DNA from: Purshia tridentata
Taxonomy: Eukaryota; Streptophyta; Magnoliopsida; Rosales; Rosaceae
NCBI GenBank assembly: GCA_003254885.1
Contig: QANT01000650.1
Span: 1-64,000, forward strand
Length of the DNA stretch: 64,000 bases
Reading direction: 5' to 3'
A program made the position numbers and the translations under genes. The notes beneath the pieces were generated by a model. It was not told the origin of the DNA, searched no databases, and saw only the letters and a list, made by a program, of their open reading frames with translations. Below are positions 1 through 13,400 of this stretch, piece by piece. The first letter of the stretch is position 1. Each line of letters begins with the position of its first letter.

Positions 1-1805
1 TTTGATCAAATAAATAGATGAATAAAATATCTCAATAAACACTTGAAATTGTGATAATTTAATCAACGGTCAAATAGTTTTCGATTAATCTAATTTTTTG
101 CAAACATAATCTTTTAATAGAGACTAGTAAAGTAGACAATTCCAATTATCGAAATACAATGTAGAACGGGCCCATGAAGAATCTACATATAAGTTTAAAT
201 ATGAAATTTCACACTAAAAAAAGACATATATAAATTATTTCAAAAAATTAATATATAAATTATTTCAAAAAATTCATATATAAATTATTTCAAAAAATTC
301 ATATATATATTATTTCAAAAAATTCATATATATATATTCGCGCTTCTGATCGATGAGGTCACAGTGGATTGTGGGCAGTACATAGCCAGAGGTTTTTGGT
401 GCCGGTAGGAAGATTTTGGTTCAGAGTGATAGATCTAGCTAGTAATAGATGGTCCCAAATGGAAAAGTATATAGATCGGTCCAATAGCTTTAGATAGTGT
501 GTCCCACAATCGTACGGTCACTTAAATATGGATCGTTGTATTGTATGTATAACTGTATATGGTCATCATAAAATCACATGCAAAAGAGGAAACGTCAAAA
601 ACTAATTCCCAAGTTGCGGTTCCTGATCGCAGATGAAAACCGGCAGATATAATTAAAAAATGGGAAATTTTATTCGGTAACTCTTTTTAATATAAAAATA
701 TTTTTCTTAATTCTTCTTTCTAAAAAATAATAAATATAATGAAGTGGCTGCAGCATTATCTAAAATAATTATAGTACTATTTACCAATTATTTATTGACC
801 ATCAATATTTCAAATCAATAACAACAAACTCAAAATCGAAATTTCAAATTCAAAACTACAAACCATGATCCTCATAACAAAACCAATATCCCAAGATTCT
901 TTTGCATAAGGGACAACAAATAATAGCAAAATATATATATCATCACCGATCAATTTTATCTCTGTGAGTGTCTCACATGAAGAATCAAGAGAACTGATTG
1001 GTGAAAATATTTGTAGAGGAATCCCCATAAATGGTATTTTTCGTAGAAGTAGTATTCTTGATTATTTGGATGATCCTCGATCAATACAGAAGAAAGGGTT
1101 CAGATCTCTTCTCAAAAAACACATCCTTTTTAATTCACATCAAAGTATTACTTGGCTTGCGTATAATGCAGTTGGTTACATGATCGATCATATATGCATG
1201 GTACCCTCTGCATGCATCATGAATTGAGTACATATATATATGCAGTTTGTAATCTCACAAATTAAACGTACGACCTCTTGAATAGAAATGCAAATCAATA
1301 ATATATTGAATAGGAGCTAGAGTCAGAGACCATTCCACATTAATTCTCTTGATGCATGCATGGACCAATTCAAGCATTTTTATGTTATGCATGAAACCAA
1401 AGTTAGTGAAAATACTTGAGTGCTAGCTTGCTTTTAGCATATCGGTCATTAATGCCATATGTATGTTTTTTTTTTTTTTTGACCAAGAATGCTATATGTA
1501 TGTTTGCTTCCACAGTTCCACTTTATTCAATTAAAAAGATTGTATATATATTAATTATGTCAAATTTTGAAGGGAAGACTGACCGACGATCTCTGTTGTG
1601 TGTGTGTGAGAGAGAGAGAGAGTAACGATATTAACTACCCACCACAAGGCACAAGCATACATCATGAAGTAAAGGGATTTTTCTAGAATAAAAAAGGAAC
1701 AAAATTAAAGAGAGAAAGACAAACAAAAAATTGTGAAATTTTGATTACAGCAGAGAGATCCAATATCAATAATAAAAAGCTTTATTAATAATAATTAAGA
1801 ATAAA
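1..1805. other. AT-rich intergenic / 3' flank of FAF-like gene
   Basis: No convincing gene is seen. The short open frames here have no recognisable domain and no codon-like composition. The stretch holds a small tandem repeat (about 225-340), poly-T tracts and a GA microsatellite near 1609-1622. The left end is arbitrary. Confidence 0.6.
225..340. repeat. AT-rich tandem repeat, about 25-bp unit, four copies
   Basis: A unit that reads approximately ATATATAAATTATTTCAAAAAATTC recurs about four times head to tail, with small changes in the number of AT dinucleotides. It is a local minisatellite with no coding content. Confidence 0.75.
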
Positions 1806-2792
1806 TTAAGTAGCCACCCAAAAAGGCTCCCAGTTTAACAATCCTTTGTTCTCGCACTCACCACCTTCTTTGCACCTGCTTGGCCTTCCAAACTTTTCCA
1901 TTCCCTCCCCAACATTCAAACTATTACCATCCAGCTCCTCATGAATCAAACACTCTTGACCTTCTCCTTCTACCAAGTCTTCTTTTTCTTCTTGTTGCTC
2001 TTCTTCTTCTTCCTCATTCCTGTCATTTTCATTATCCCCACTAGTACTGTTTTCTTCACAGTTTTCTAGGGTGGTTGTTTGTTCTGAGTCAAAATGAGGA
2101 GCAAAGTTTCTCAAAAAGCATAATCGAAGGCGGCCATTGCTCCTTTCAGCTTGGAAACAAGTCTGTGTCACTGGGGTCTTCACAGCCTTCATTATTAGCC
2201 TCCCATCTTCTCTGTGAGGCCTAACTTGGAGAGATTCTGAGCCTCTTATCGTTGTCAATGGAGGTGGAAAATTATAAGCATTAATCCCTTTCTTTCCTCC
2301 TAAAACTTGACGCTGTTTCTGTTGCTCCCTTGGCTGCACATTCATGATGCTCTTTGACTCTGCTACAGACTCTGAGAAAAAGTTGGTTTCTATGAAGATG
2401 GTGCCACTCTCATTGCCCAAATTTTCGGTGCACAATTCCAAGCTCTTCTCAGTGAGCTTAGTAGCTGATGGGTGCTTAACCTGAGGAGGGAAGTACATGT
2501 TTTGTTTGTCCTCAAGCTTAGTCGAAGGGCCTTGTGATGAGCTGTTGGTGATAGCTTGGAGGAAACTCCAGCCGCCCAAGTCAGAGTTTTTGGAGGTGGG
2601 TTTGTCATAATGGCATTTCTCTTCAGGCTTATTGGAGTCTGATGAAATACAAGATTTGATGCCTAATTCTAAGGGTGCTGGAGAGAAGTGATGATGAGCT
2701 ATTGGTGCAGACAGTTTTAGCCTTAGTGTCCTTGGCTCTACCAGCTGAGACTCTAGGCATGACTGCAGACCTTGGCATACAATTGTCGCCAT
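1806..2792 (-). CDS. FANTASTIC FOUR-like (FAF-like) protein, 328 aa, single exon
   Basis: FAF proteins are plant-specific; Arabidopsis FAF1-4 affect shoot meristem size through the WUSCHEL pathway. The longer FAF-like group to which this belongs is often annotated as chloroplastic. The FAF domain lies at about residues 174-228 and runs from NFPPPLTTI through SLQVRPHREDGRL to FQAERSNGRLRL, which is the family signature. A conserved upstream block LGGWSFLQAITN lies at 72-83. A Glu-rich acidic tract follows the domain (about 256-276), and the C-terminus ends in WEPFWVAT. The ORF is uninterrupted with no intron, usual for the family. The ATG at 2792 is chosen because it opens the longest frame containing the domain, and a GA microsatellite lies about 200 bp upstream. 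Family assignment is strong. The subcellular location is not determinable from the sequence. Confidence 0.9.
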   Translation of the reverse strand: MATIVCQGLQSCLESQLVEPRTLRLKLSAPIAHHHFSPAPLELGIKSCISSDSNKPEEKCHYDKPTSKNSDLGGWSFLQAITNSSSQGPSTKLEDKQNMYFPPQVKHPSATKLTEKSLELCTENLGNESGTIFIETNFFSESVAESKSIMNVQPREQQKQRQVLGGKKGINAYNFPPPLTTIRGSESLQVRPHREDGRLIMKAVKTPVTQTCFQAERSNGRLRLCFLRNFAPHFDSEQTTTLENCEENSTSGDNENDRNEEEEEEQQEEKEDLVEGEGQECLIHEELDGNSLNVGEGMEKFGRPSRCKEGGECENKGLLNWEPFWVAT

Positions 2793-2982
2793 ATACTGTG
2801 AAAATTGAATTTCCGAGAAAGAAAAGGAAATTCAGAAATGAAAGAAAAGGGTGAGCTTCTAATTGGGTATAATGAAAAGGGTGGTGGAGTTGTTGTTTTG
2901 TGGTGTGTGAGAAGCAAGGGAAGAACAGAGGACTCTGGACTTACAATTCGTAATTGGGAGAGTGAGAGAGGGAGTTTGAGAG

Positions 2983-3014
2983 AGGGAGTTTGAGAGAGAG
3001 AGAGAGAGAGAGAG
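2983..3014. repeat. GA microsatellite upstream of the FAF-like gene
   Basis: A near-perfect (GA)n run, preceded by two copies of GAGAGAGGGAGTTT, sits about 200 bp upstream of the FAF-like ATG. It is probably in the 5' UTR or promoter, where such GA/CT tracts are common in plants. Confidence 0.7.
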
Positions 3015-3270
3015 GAGAGGGGATTGAGCATGAGGGATAAGAGAGGTGTGGGGTGTGAATTTGTAGTCCTCGAAAGTGGAAGGTGTAGCCACGTGGGCAG
3101 GGACCCTATTGCACCACTTGAATTAAACAATTTTTCATATGGTACACAACTCCACACCACAATTAGACAAGTTGAGGAAAATGTTTTTCTAAAAAAGGTG
3201 AAACCTTCCCTATTCAACTATTCAATAAAACTTCTATCCCAAAAAAAAAAAAGTTATTCAATAAAACGTG

Positions 3271-3400
3271 TATTTGTAGTTTTAGTGGTAAGAGAGTATT
3301 CAACCATATACTTAAAAGTTTGGAGTTCAAATCCCTCTTTCCACTTATTCAAACTATTAATTGATTATATTTTAGATTACATGTTAATATAAGTAAAACC
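3271..3400 (+). mobile_element. possible tRNA-derived SINE
   Basis: An A-box-like segment (TAGTTTTAGTGGT, 3277-3289) is followed about 33 bp later by a B-box-like segment (GGAGTTCAAATCC, 3322-3334). This is the spacing of an internal RNA polymerase III promoter. The surrounding sequence does not fold into an obvious tRNA cloverleaf and continues into AT-rich sequence, so a SINE head fits better than a tRNA gene. The 3' end is not defined. Confidence 0.35.
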
Positions 3401-3706
3401 ACATAGATAAATTCATGCATCCTTATTAAAAAAAAAAAATTGGTCTAAGACTCAAGACATGATCAATAAATGTGTAGATATATCACTCTTAATTTTTATT
3501 TTTTTGAGTTAATTTGTGGAATTTGAATTTCAGTTGAAAAAAAAACAAAATTTCTCTCAAATTTCATGTGGACAGAAGTTTGGTATAATGAGAATATCTT
3601 ATCTGGGCATGGATGTAGTTAAAGAGAGAGACAGATGGAATTTAACATTTTTCCTAAGGCCAATACTTGGGTCACACCTACGTGTGACCTGTAGGTCACT
3701 TAACTT

Positions 3707-4043
3707 TCCAAAAATACTTATTTGACAGATTAAGAATTAGATAACAGTTATATGATCAAATTAGTTTCAATTGAGTTAATTTTTACAGAAATAATCTTAA
3801 TAAATGATCTAAAACATGAGCAAAATCTGCATACCAAATAAGTATTTTTAGGAAGTAGTGTGACCTGGAGCTTGCCTTTCTTGTAAATTAAAAAATACTT
3901 ATTTGACAGATTAAGAATTAGATAACTATATGATCAAATAAGTTTCAATTAAGTTAATTTTTACAGAGATAATCTTAATAAATGATCTAAAACATGAGCA
4001 AAATCTGCATAGTGTGACCTGGAGCTTGCCTTTCTTGTAAATT
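3707..4043. repeat. tandem duplication; first copy carries short terminal inverted repeats
   Basis: A segment starting AAAATACTTATTTGACAG is present at about 3710-3890 and again at about 3892-4043. Both copies end in the same AGTGTGACCTGGAGCTTGCC stretch. In the first copy CCAAAAATACTTATTTG (3707) is mirrored by CAAATAAGTATTTTTAGG (about 3834), giving a 16-17 bp inverted repeat around about 145 bp. The second copy lacks the right arm. Confidence 0.8.
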
Positions 4044-7000
4044 ACTATCTTTTGATTTTTCCTATTCCTTTCCAAATGAAAGCCAACAAAGAGTAAGGAA
4101 GAAAGGGATTCCCCCGAATATTTCTTGACAGCGATGGCATAACACTATCTAGTGAACAGTGTTTTATGTATGATCCATATGTCATACGATTCTTGTATTC
4201 AAAAAGAATAATTAAAGAGCAAAAATATTACATCAGCCCACACCCTTTGAAAATTCCATGAAGAGGAAGTCCTTGATTGCACATATTTATATTTTACACA
4301 AATTAAGTAAATTCTTGTTTAAATATGTACTTAGATAATATGATAATTACGTAGTATGAAATTGTGTGGTTGTATTGGGTTTCTCACATCAAACCCGCAT
4401 TCAGCTTTCGCATAGGATCAAAATTCTTGATAATTAATATAATATTATCCGATTATGAATACAGTGTAAATTGTATATATAAATAGAGATAAAAAGAAAA
4501 TTGTACAATACAGTCACCACATATATATATATATATAGACATTAACCATTCGAGGCTGCATGCAAGAATGATTATGTTTGGAGAGAAACTGGTATTTAAA
4601 GGAGACAGAATCCGATGGGCATATTTTCCAATGGGGATTTGAAATAAGGTGAGGGAGGTGAGTGAGTCCCACACAATATGCATGAGTCATGACCTGCAAA
4701 AGAAAAAAGAGTATTACTCTATCTTGTTCAAATTTAGTCATAATATTGCCTCATGAATCTTGCCTGCAAAGAATGTCAATTGTCAACAATCAACGTAACC
4801 ATTAAATATCATCATTTCAATTCAAGATTTGCAGCCTCCCCCACCTCCACTCCCACAGAAAAGAAAACCCACTTATTAATTGATTTTTTTGTTTTCTATT
4901 TTCAATTCAATTCTTTTCCAATTTTGTTAAATTTAATTTAAGCCCATGCATGTGGTTTATTGCTGTTGGGTTCGTGTTAACATCATTATGTTCCTAGTCT
5001 GACTTTGCATCAAACCCATATATAACCCTACGAACAATACTTCCCTCAATTTGTTGTTAGAAGAGCTTCTTAACCTCCTCTCATAGATGCATATATATTC
5101 TTTTAGTCTTTTTATTCAATTATGAATTAAATTGTTATGAATTAAACTAAAAAGATCAAAAAATAACAGGAGGAAAGTATTGTTCTAATCCTACAGTATG
5201 TCTATTGCCACTGCACTAATTGTACGGACAAATTAGGCAAACATGTCAAAAGCTTGCCCAATTTGAAAAGGTAGTGATCCTCCACTAAGTCACCCTTTTT
5301 TTTGTCGGCTAGGTGCTTTGCTATTAACCCTCTCTCTCTCTCTCTCTCCCCCTCTCTAAAAGGATCAAATAAAAGAATCAAAGAAAACCAGCTCAAACTA
5401 ATGAGCTAAAACTACCACTTATGCACAGTCATACACACCTTAAGCCATGTGGGGGAGACAAAAAATGACCTACCCTAAATGTTAAAGCATGCCTAGGTGC
5501 ATTACCCTACAAATGTTGCTTTTATAGGACTGGTTGCTCCTACTGGAGGGTGGATTTAATTCCCAGAATAGAAAGGCAGAGTGGAAAGTTGCGCAATTCC
5601 TGGAAAAACAAATCAGCCGGCATCAATATATGAGCCCATGTATATCAGTCTATAATATAAGCCTGCTGACACTAGCTACTATAACATTTGCACGTTGCCT
5701 TCTATAATATAACTCATACTCACCTTTACGTCGAATATTAATTAGCAAATTTTTAAAAGAAGTTTAAGCTATTAGAGGATGAATCAATAATATATTATTA
5801 TTAAATTAATATCATTTATCACGTCCAATCCTAAATAATAGACATATATTAGTAAATCGACATGGAAGATGAAAAATTCACATCTAGAAGGTCCTACAAA
5901 TCTGACTCTAATACTATGTTATTGTGTCAAAAATCTTAAACTATTCGAAAATATCCCAACGTTATATATCAAACTAACAAAAAAAACAAAACAATTCCCA
6001 GTTGTATCGTCACCGACCATTTTTTGGCCAAGTGCTAGTAGTAAAATATTTAATTCTATAATATTTTTTGTTAGGACTTAGGAATAGAATCATATACTTG
6101 TTGAACTTTCCAAGAGGTCCAATATATGTGACGGTGCATGCTGAGAATTAAGTTGCTGACTTTCTTTTGGCTTATCAGATAATAGGAACTCTACCATTCA
6201 AAATAAAGTACTAAACAAATCACTAATGGGAGTGATTAAATATATAAAAGCATGTTTATGCAAGAAATCACTAGGTGTTATCTGTTTCACTATATTGTTC
6301 TTTTTTTCTTTTTTGCTTAGAAGATGTTCTATCACGTATGTCATTATTTAAGTTTCCATTTTCCATATTCATTTAAAATTTGCTGAGAAAATTTTGATTG
6401 GTTCAAAAGGAAAAATCTTGATCGAAAATAATTTTCCTTTTTCTGAAATTCTTACATATGAACCAAACGATGAGAAATAAAGGAATTTTTAAATTTTCCT
6501 TAATTTTCTTTTTTCTTTTCCAATATATATTAATTGGTAATGAGCAAAACATTGTAGGAGTACTTCATTCCTTTAAGAAAAAGAAAAACTATGTCATGTC
6601 TTCTTTCTCTCTTTATTTCCATGATATGATATGTAATGAAAGCAAATCATATCATAATTTGCAAGAAAATCTGCATATGAATCTATGATTAAGATACAGC
6701 CTAAAAGTGAGCATACGTAGATTCTCATTGTAAAAAAAAAATTATGTAAATTAATTATGATAGCAATGCATGCAATCCCTGTTGATTATCAATTAGTAAA
6801 ATTTTGAAAGAAAAACTCATGGGATACTTTGGTCACCAAATTAGAGATATTCTGGGTCAACATTTGGAACCAGATGCACATGGTTATCTAAACAAAACAG
6901 GGTCGCATACTATGTATCATAGTATGATCCTCCATTAATTAATTCCTATTAAATATTCAAAAGAAAAATGACCACTGATATCACCCATTTGTTCAATCCG

Positions 7001-7340
7001 ATCTCACTATATATATATATAGATGGTTTATATCATTGGATAACATTGAAAGTTGGCCAAACAATTCGATTCTTTTTTCTTTTCTTTTTTTCTTATGAAA
7101 AAAGCACTTTAAAAGAGGGACTATATGTGTATATATATGCGGTGATGCATACTCCCACAAAAAACCTGAAAAATAAGCTTAATTAGTAACCTTTTGGCAG
7201 CTCTAAATGATCATACTTTGATCTTGCCCTCTCGCCAAGAAAGAGCATCAAAATATGCATCAGAAACTGTGTTTTTTTCCCTAATCTATTTTTTTCAATT
7301 AACAAACCTCTGCCCAGACTCCACAGAGAGAGAGAATTCT

Positions 7341-7367
7341 AGAGAGAGAGAGAGAGAGAGAGAGAGA
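7341..7367. repeat. GA microsatellite
   Basis: An uninterrupted run of AG dinucleotides, preceded by a shorter GAGAGAGA tract at about 7325. Confidence 0.85.
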
Positions 7368-10300
7368 ATTGCATCAGATTCCATCATAGATTTTCAGATG
7401 TTTATTGGAGAATCTTAAAAACAAAGTAAACGTCATGTCCCCTTGGCTTTAAGTGAAAGCCTAAAGTTAAGCCTTTGATTGTTTTACTAAAACCATTTCT
7501 TAATTAAGACTTTATTGAGAAAGACAAGAGAATCCAGTTCATGGCTTACACAAGCAAGTAAACAAATCAAAGCACTCACTCACTCACTCACACACACACA
7601 CACACATACCCACCTTTTGACCCATGTTGTGATGTTAGTGCCACATCTTTCCTCTCTCATTGTTTATTAATTATTTAATTTTTTCAATCTATTAATTAAT
7701 TAAATAACAATCGAACTTGTGATCGAGTAATTGAAAGCCTACGTAATCCATGCAAACATGTCATGCAAGCAATGGCCATTTTCATTAATTAATTGCAAAA
7801 GTTAATTAACAGTAAACCCAACAATATCGAGCCCACGAAAAATCTTTTTAGACGAGCGCAGTTTATATGTAATGCAAACATCACAGTTGAAAGTTAGATA
7901 GTGACTAAAACACATTGTAAGTTTTAAAAGTATTAGCATGCATGCATCAATATTAGCAGTACTGCTACTACCTTAAAGTAGTAATTATTAAATTAAATCA
8001 CTAATTCATGAGATTTAAAGTATGGCTGGTCTTAAGGAGAGACAAGTGAGGTAACTGCCTCGAGTTCCTAAATTTTATAGACCCTATATATATTGGGTTA
8101 GGCCAAAGTAATGTATGAAAATTTACATTAATGTACATGAAGAATTAAATTAAGAATCCATTTTTATAATTTGAAGGTACTATATATGCAGCAGGTCACA
8201 GCTCAGCGAATAAGAACACGTTTAGTCAAATATAGAAAGTATAGAATGGAGTATTTTTGCATATCTAAACATGGAAATATGATTGTGTTTATTAATGTTC
8301 TGACTTAAACAACAGATGTACATAGCAATGCAATGTCAGGGGTGAGTAATTTCTGAAGAAAAAGGCACGAACTGTACTTTCTTTGCACTTCTTTTCCTTA
8401 TAAACAGATACATGATGTGTAAGCCATTAAATTATGGACAATATTATTACAGCATTTTAAAAAACAAAAAGGTTCACATTCATTAAAATTACTTTCAATA
8501 TTATCAAATGTTATGAAGTACTACTCTTCCACTGTTCCACAGCTACATTTGTCCTGAAATCCTGAAAGTTGTCAAATTAATTCATAATATATTTATAGAT
8601 ACATAGATTCATGTTATGCACTAAGGAGAGACAAAGAGTTGTCTCATGTTCTACCGAGAAAAAAAGAAGAAAGAGTTGTCTCATGAAATTTCTGATTAAT
8701 TTAAGTAATTGTTATAAAGAACAATGAGTCACTTAACATGCCAAACACCATAGGCAGCACAGACAATCATATTTCACTTTCTGTTTGTTTATTTTGCTGA
8801 TGCAATTTTCACTTCCATTTATAAAAAATAAAAATAAAACGAACAAATAAGCCAATGAAAGGAAAGCGAAATTCCCACCATACATTACACTTTACTTACT
8901 TTTAAGAAAATTGTGTGCATCCATAAAATATTTAACGTCACTTAGCAATAATATTATTCATCGAATAATATTTCTCTTTGCTTTATTAGACGCGAGGTTC
9001 AAAGTTAAAATCACATCTCGGATAAAAAAATAGAGTACTTTATTAATAAGCCACAATTTATTATATTTTTTAGTTATAAATCTAAATTTTAAATTTATTT
9101 ATTTTAAAGCCACAACAAAATATAATACTTTATTAATAAGCCACAAAATAAATTTTTAAGCCCCCCAAAAAAAAATTTCAGCTATAAAAAAAAAATTAAG
9201 TGTAATTTTACGAAATTATAAAGTGTAACTCTTGACATATGACGTTAGAACAAAAAAATTAAACCAAAGTGTAACTCAACAAAACCCAAAATTAAATCTT
9301 AACTTAATAAGAATTATATTTTAGAAATGAAAGAATTACACTTTAAATCATAACAGTATGAATTATACTTTCCAAATGAGTTATACTTTTATTTTCTATA
9401 TTATGTAACTCTTTCTCTTTTTCACGCTCAACATGACAGTATGAATTATGGTAGACTCCAGTTAGCTATAAATAAAAATACATTACACTAAAAAATAACT
9501 ACAAAATAAACACCTAATTTTTTTTCAACATGAAAAATAACTATAATTACATGATTACTTAACAAAGCAAAAGAACTGTTGAGAATTGGTAACAACAAAA
9601 ATTTAGAGGTTTGACTAAGGGTTGCATTAAGTAACAAATTATAAAATAATGGCTTAGAAATAAATAAACTAAATTTATGTATATAAACTAAATTTATATA
9701 TAATCAATAAGCAATTATTATATTATATATGGCATGGTATCATGTTAGTTCATGATAAAAAATTGAAATAATAAGCACTAGTTTTTCTCTTAATTTACGA
9801 TCATTTAGTCCACAACTTTTTGACACAGTCCTTTAATCTCTTCTTTAATATATGATTTTGGGCATAGCCATAGTTTACAGTTTATAGTCAGCACATCATG
9901 CACTGCCACATTTTTTCAATTTCCAATACGCAAATGTGAGGTTAATCGACTAACTACTTATCTCACCAACCGTTCATCACATAAAAATTATGGTAATAAA
10001 ATAAATAATGACTTAAAATTAATAATAATAAAAATAGTGGTTTAAGACTGAATAAGAAGCTTATTTGAAGCTTAGCACTCATTTACTGTAAAAAATAATA
10101 ATATTTCTCCTCAAATTGATATTCCTATATGCAAAGCATGAGAATATCTGAAGATTTCAATACATGCCAAATTGGTGTCGACTTATAATTTTGTAAAGGA
10201 ATAACTCTTACACAGCCAAATGTCTTCAGTTAATTGAAGATATATTAAGTTACTTATTTTAAAGATATATTAAGTTATCGAAGTCAACTGTGTCGACTTC

Positions 10301-10405
10301 GTCTTGGTATCACTTGGGGGGAAAGAAAGTATGAAGTCGATCCACAATAGTTAAAAAAGGGAAAAACAAATTATTACTGTAAAACTATTAACCTTTTGAT
10401 TCATA

Positions 10406-13400
10406 TCAAGATTCACCTTTACATGAGATTCTAGAAGTGTCAAAATCTAAGAAAATTACAGAGGTATTATCCTTTGTTCGCCCTGTTCTAGCCTCACTCA
10501 ACAATATATTAGCAATCTTCTCTGCCAAATTCTCCCCATCCATGGAGTATCTCTCACTCGTCTGTACAACTCCAAGTTCACGAAGGAAAAAGAAAATCAA
10601 ATGACTAAAATAGAATATATTTCTTCTTCTCACAGAAAGCTAAATGAAATATGATTTTACCTTAATAGCTAGCTGAATAGCCTTCTTCGCAGTAATGACA
10701 TCCCAAAAGCCATCACTACAATCAAAAAATCCAGAGTTAATTTCCAAAATCCATAAACATGGTTCTTTATACATATGTATAGATGATGCTCGATATTACT
10801 ATTTGTATTCAGACATGATTTCACTTTTATCAACAATCCCAATTCACACTTTGACTTTGGTAAGACAGAATTATTATATATGAGTGGCATTCAAGTACTT
10901 TTTTTGGGTACAAAGGAGGCCAAAGGAAGAGGGGGGAGGTTCTTGTTCTGGGTCTGTAGGCATCAAGAACTTTAACAAGACACATACTATGCTCTAAACT
11001 ATTGGGCGAAAATCAAATAGTTAATAAGAACTAAGAGACATACTATTTACTTATATACTCTAATCATTTGTTGTTTTAATTGTTTTAGCATTGTATGTTT
11101 CTAAGTGCTTGTACAGTCTGTATATGTGCATGACTGCATTATATATATATAACTCTCTTTCCAGAGATTCTAGACTTCTAGTATTATCATATTGTTACAC
11201 AACTTAACATATAAAATTGTCAACTCTCCATCATAATTGCACATTCAAACATGATTGCTCATGTGGTCAGACGAAACTTGTATATCTGAAGTTAGACCAA
11301 TTAATTGGCAAGGCAACTGAACCAAACCAAAACTAGGCAAAAAAAAGGAATATTAGGAAGACAAATGCTGCTGAAAACAGAGGCAATAAAAATCGGAACA
11401 TAAAATTTTTAACAAACTAAAATTAAAGGCACAATAACCTGGCCATTAGTGCAAATGCCTTGCTCGCTTGATTGATATGTACCACTTGGCTAACATATGG
11501 TTCTGAACTGAACCGGGAATCCTGCTGTTTAAGAAATTTGTCACCAAGCATCCTACCAAGGTTCAAACCTGAAGAAGTGGAGAAAAGTGTGAGCAACTAT
11601 CAACATCTAATCATGTGCTTAAGCTCACAAACAAAAGTTAATCATTACCACATAGACGTTTTTCCCCTTCTTTCAATGGCTCTCCTGTTTCCTGTATTCG
11701 GAGTCTTTCAGTAGAACTAGTAATTCTATGGTCCTCCGTCATCTTTATCTGTTTCCCATTAACACTGCCACAATTGCATCATATTCACTTTAAAACATGG
11801 TGCAACAGGTCTAGTTACAAGCAATTTTCAGTTTATGTAAACACTTAAATACATCAGATAATACCAATCTTCACAGTAAGAACAACCAATAATCCCAAGC
11901 TACCAGCTGGCCCACCAGGGACACCCATTCGGAATTCTAGAAAATTTTGATCAACAATGATTTTATCCCAACAAATAGACAAAAAGATGAATACATACTT
12001 CATAACACAAGCTGAATCCCCAACATTTGCACATTGTGCAAAGAAATTGCCATTATTATTGGTCCAAACCAGAAGCACAGTCGCAGTACAACCCTGAAAA
12101 GGATGAACCATTATAAAATGTAAACCATAGTCTTTAACTACTAAGAACAGAAACATTTGAAAGGTGTACGAAATCATCCTAACCACATCAACTGTCACAT
12201 TTTGTTAAATAAATATATGGAGCAGGATCAACTGGTTGGTGAAAACTAATATGCTTAATTTATCCATCTGAAAATTATGAGGAGATGAGCACACTATTGT
12301 AATCCTACTCTAAATAACATATTCTTTATCCATTATATTAATATACAAGGACTTGCAACCATATAAATTAGCACGCTGAAAATTGTTGATGAATAATTAA
12401 AAATCTTATTACCTATAAATAAAAATATTAACTAAATCTGTCATCAAATGTCTTTTCTGAGTGTAGTTTGAGCATTACTCTGGTGACCATGACGCCACCA
12501 TGTATTCCTTATGTTCTTATTTTTCAACATAACTACCATCATAACAGACAATTCTCCTTAACCACAGTTCTAACAGCGGTGTAGGTTATTTAGAGTTACA
12601 AATGCACACAGAAAAATTGGTGGAAAAAAAAATGCATACAGAACTGGTTGAGTTACTTAAAATTTGTTAAAATCACTCCATAGTCTTATCATGGGTATTA
12701 AGGTAGTAGCCAGTACCTTTCCTAACATAAAACAAATAACAAAAATAGAAAGGTAGTACCCAGCACTTGCATGTTTTATAAAAAGACCCTGGAAACTAAG
12801 ATTCCAATAAACAAGGTAGCATATAACAGAATCAACAACACCAGTGTTACTAGAGCTAGATACAATCATAAAAAAGAATCAATATTAGATGTGGGGGTCA
12901 ACTGCTTCAGTTACAAGTTACGAAGAAAATGGATACCAATGGATAACAGAACAAGATCAAACCTCATAATGGTGATTCATGCACACTTCTGTCTGAAAAA
13001 ATGCATCCCTAAGAACATCTGAAGCATCACATTGCAATAAAACCCTCTCCCTTTTTAGTGAATCCGATAAAATGTTAGCAACCATCTCAGGCAGAAGCCT
13101 GTAAAATAAAAAAATTATACAGTAACTACTTAAGTATCAGGTAGCAACATAGCACACTTAAAATGTAAGAGAAATATTAACTTGCTAGCAGATTTGGCAG
13201 CCTCTGCTCCGCCATGTCCATCACAGATACCAAATATTCCAAACTGAAAGGCAGGAACTTAGGTGATGTTAGCTCTTTCAGAAAATTCAGAAGTATTTAA
13301 ATAAGGAAAACACAATCAATATCTCTGAAACCTGATTAGCCCCAGGAAGAGGCCATTGATGATAGCACACATCTTCCATAGGAAGCTTCTTTCCTCCATG

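Larger units (their letters stand above)
3015..10405. other. 7-kb AT-rich region without a recognisable gene
   Basis: I see no supportable protein-coding gene. Open frames here are short, low in complexity and lack domains. Contents that can be named are a possible SINE near 3270-3400, a tandem duplication at 3707-4043, GA/CT tracts (about 5330-5350 and 7341-7367), a CA tract (about 7579-7604) and locally repeated AT-rich segments around 9030-9170. I looked for common conserved plant microRNA sequences by eye and found none. Confidence 0.55.

Noticed and set aside
3277-3334. tRNA gene
   Set aside because: Box-like motifs are present, but no acceptor stem or anticodon arm pairs convincingly.
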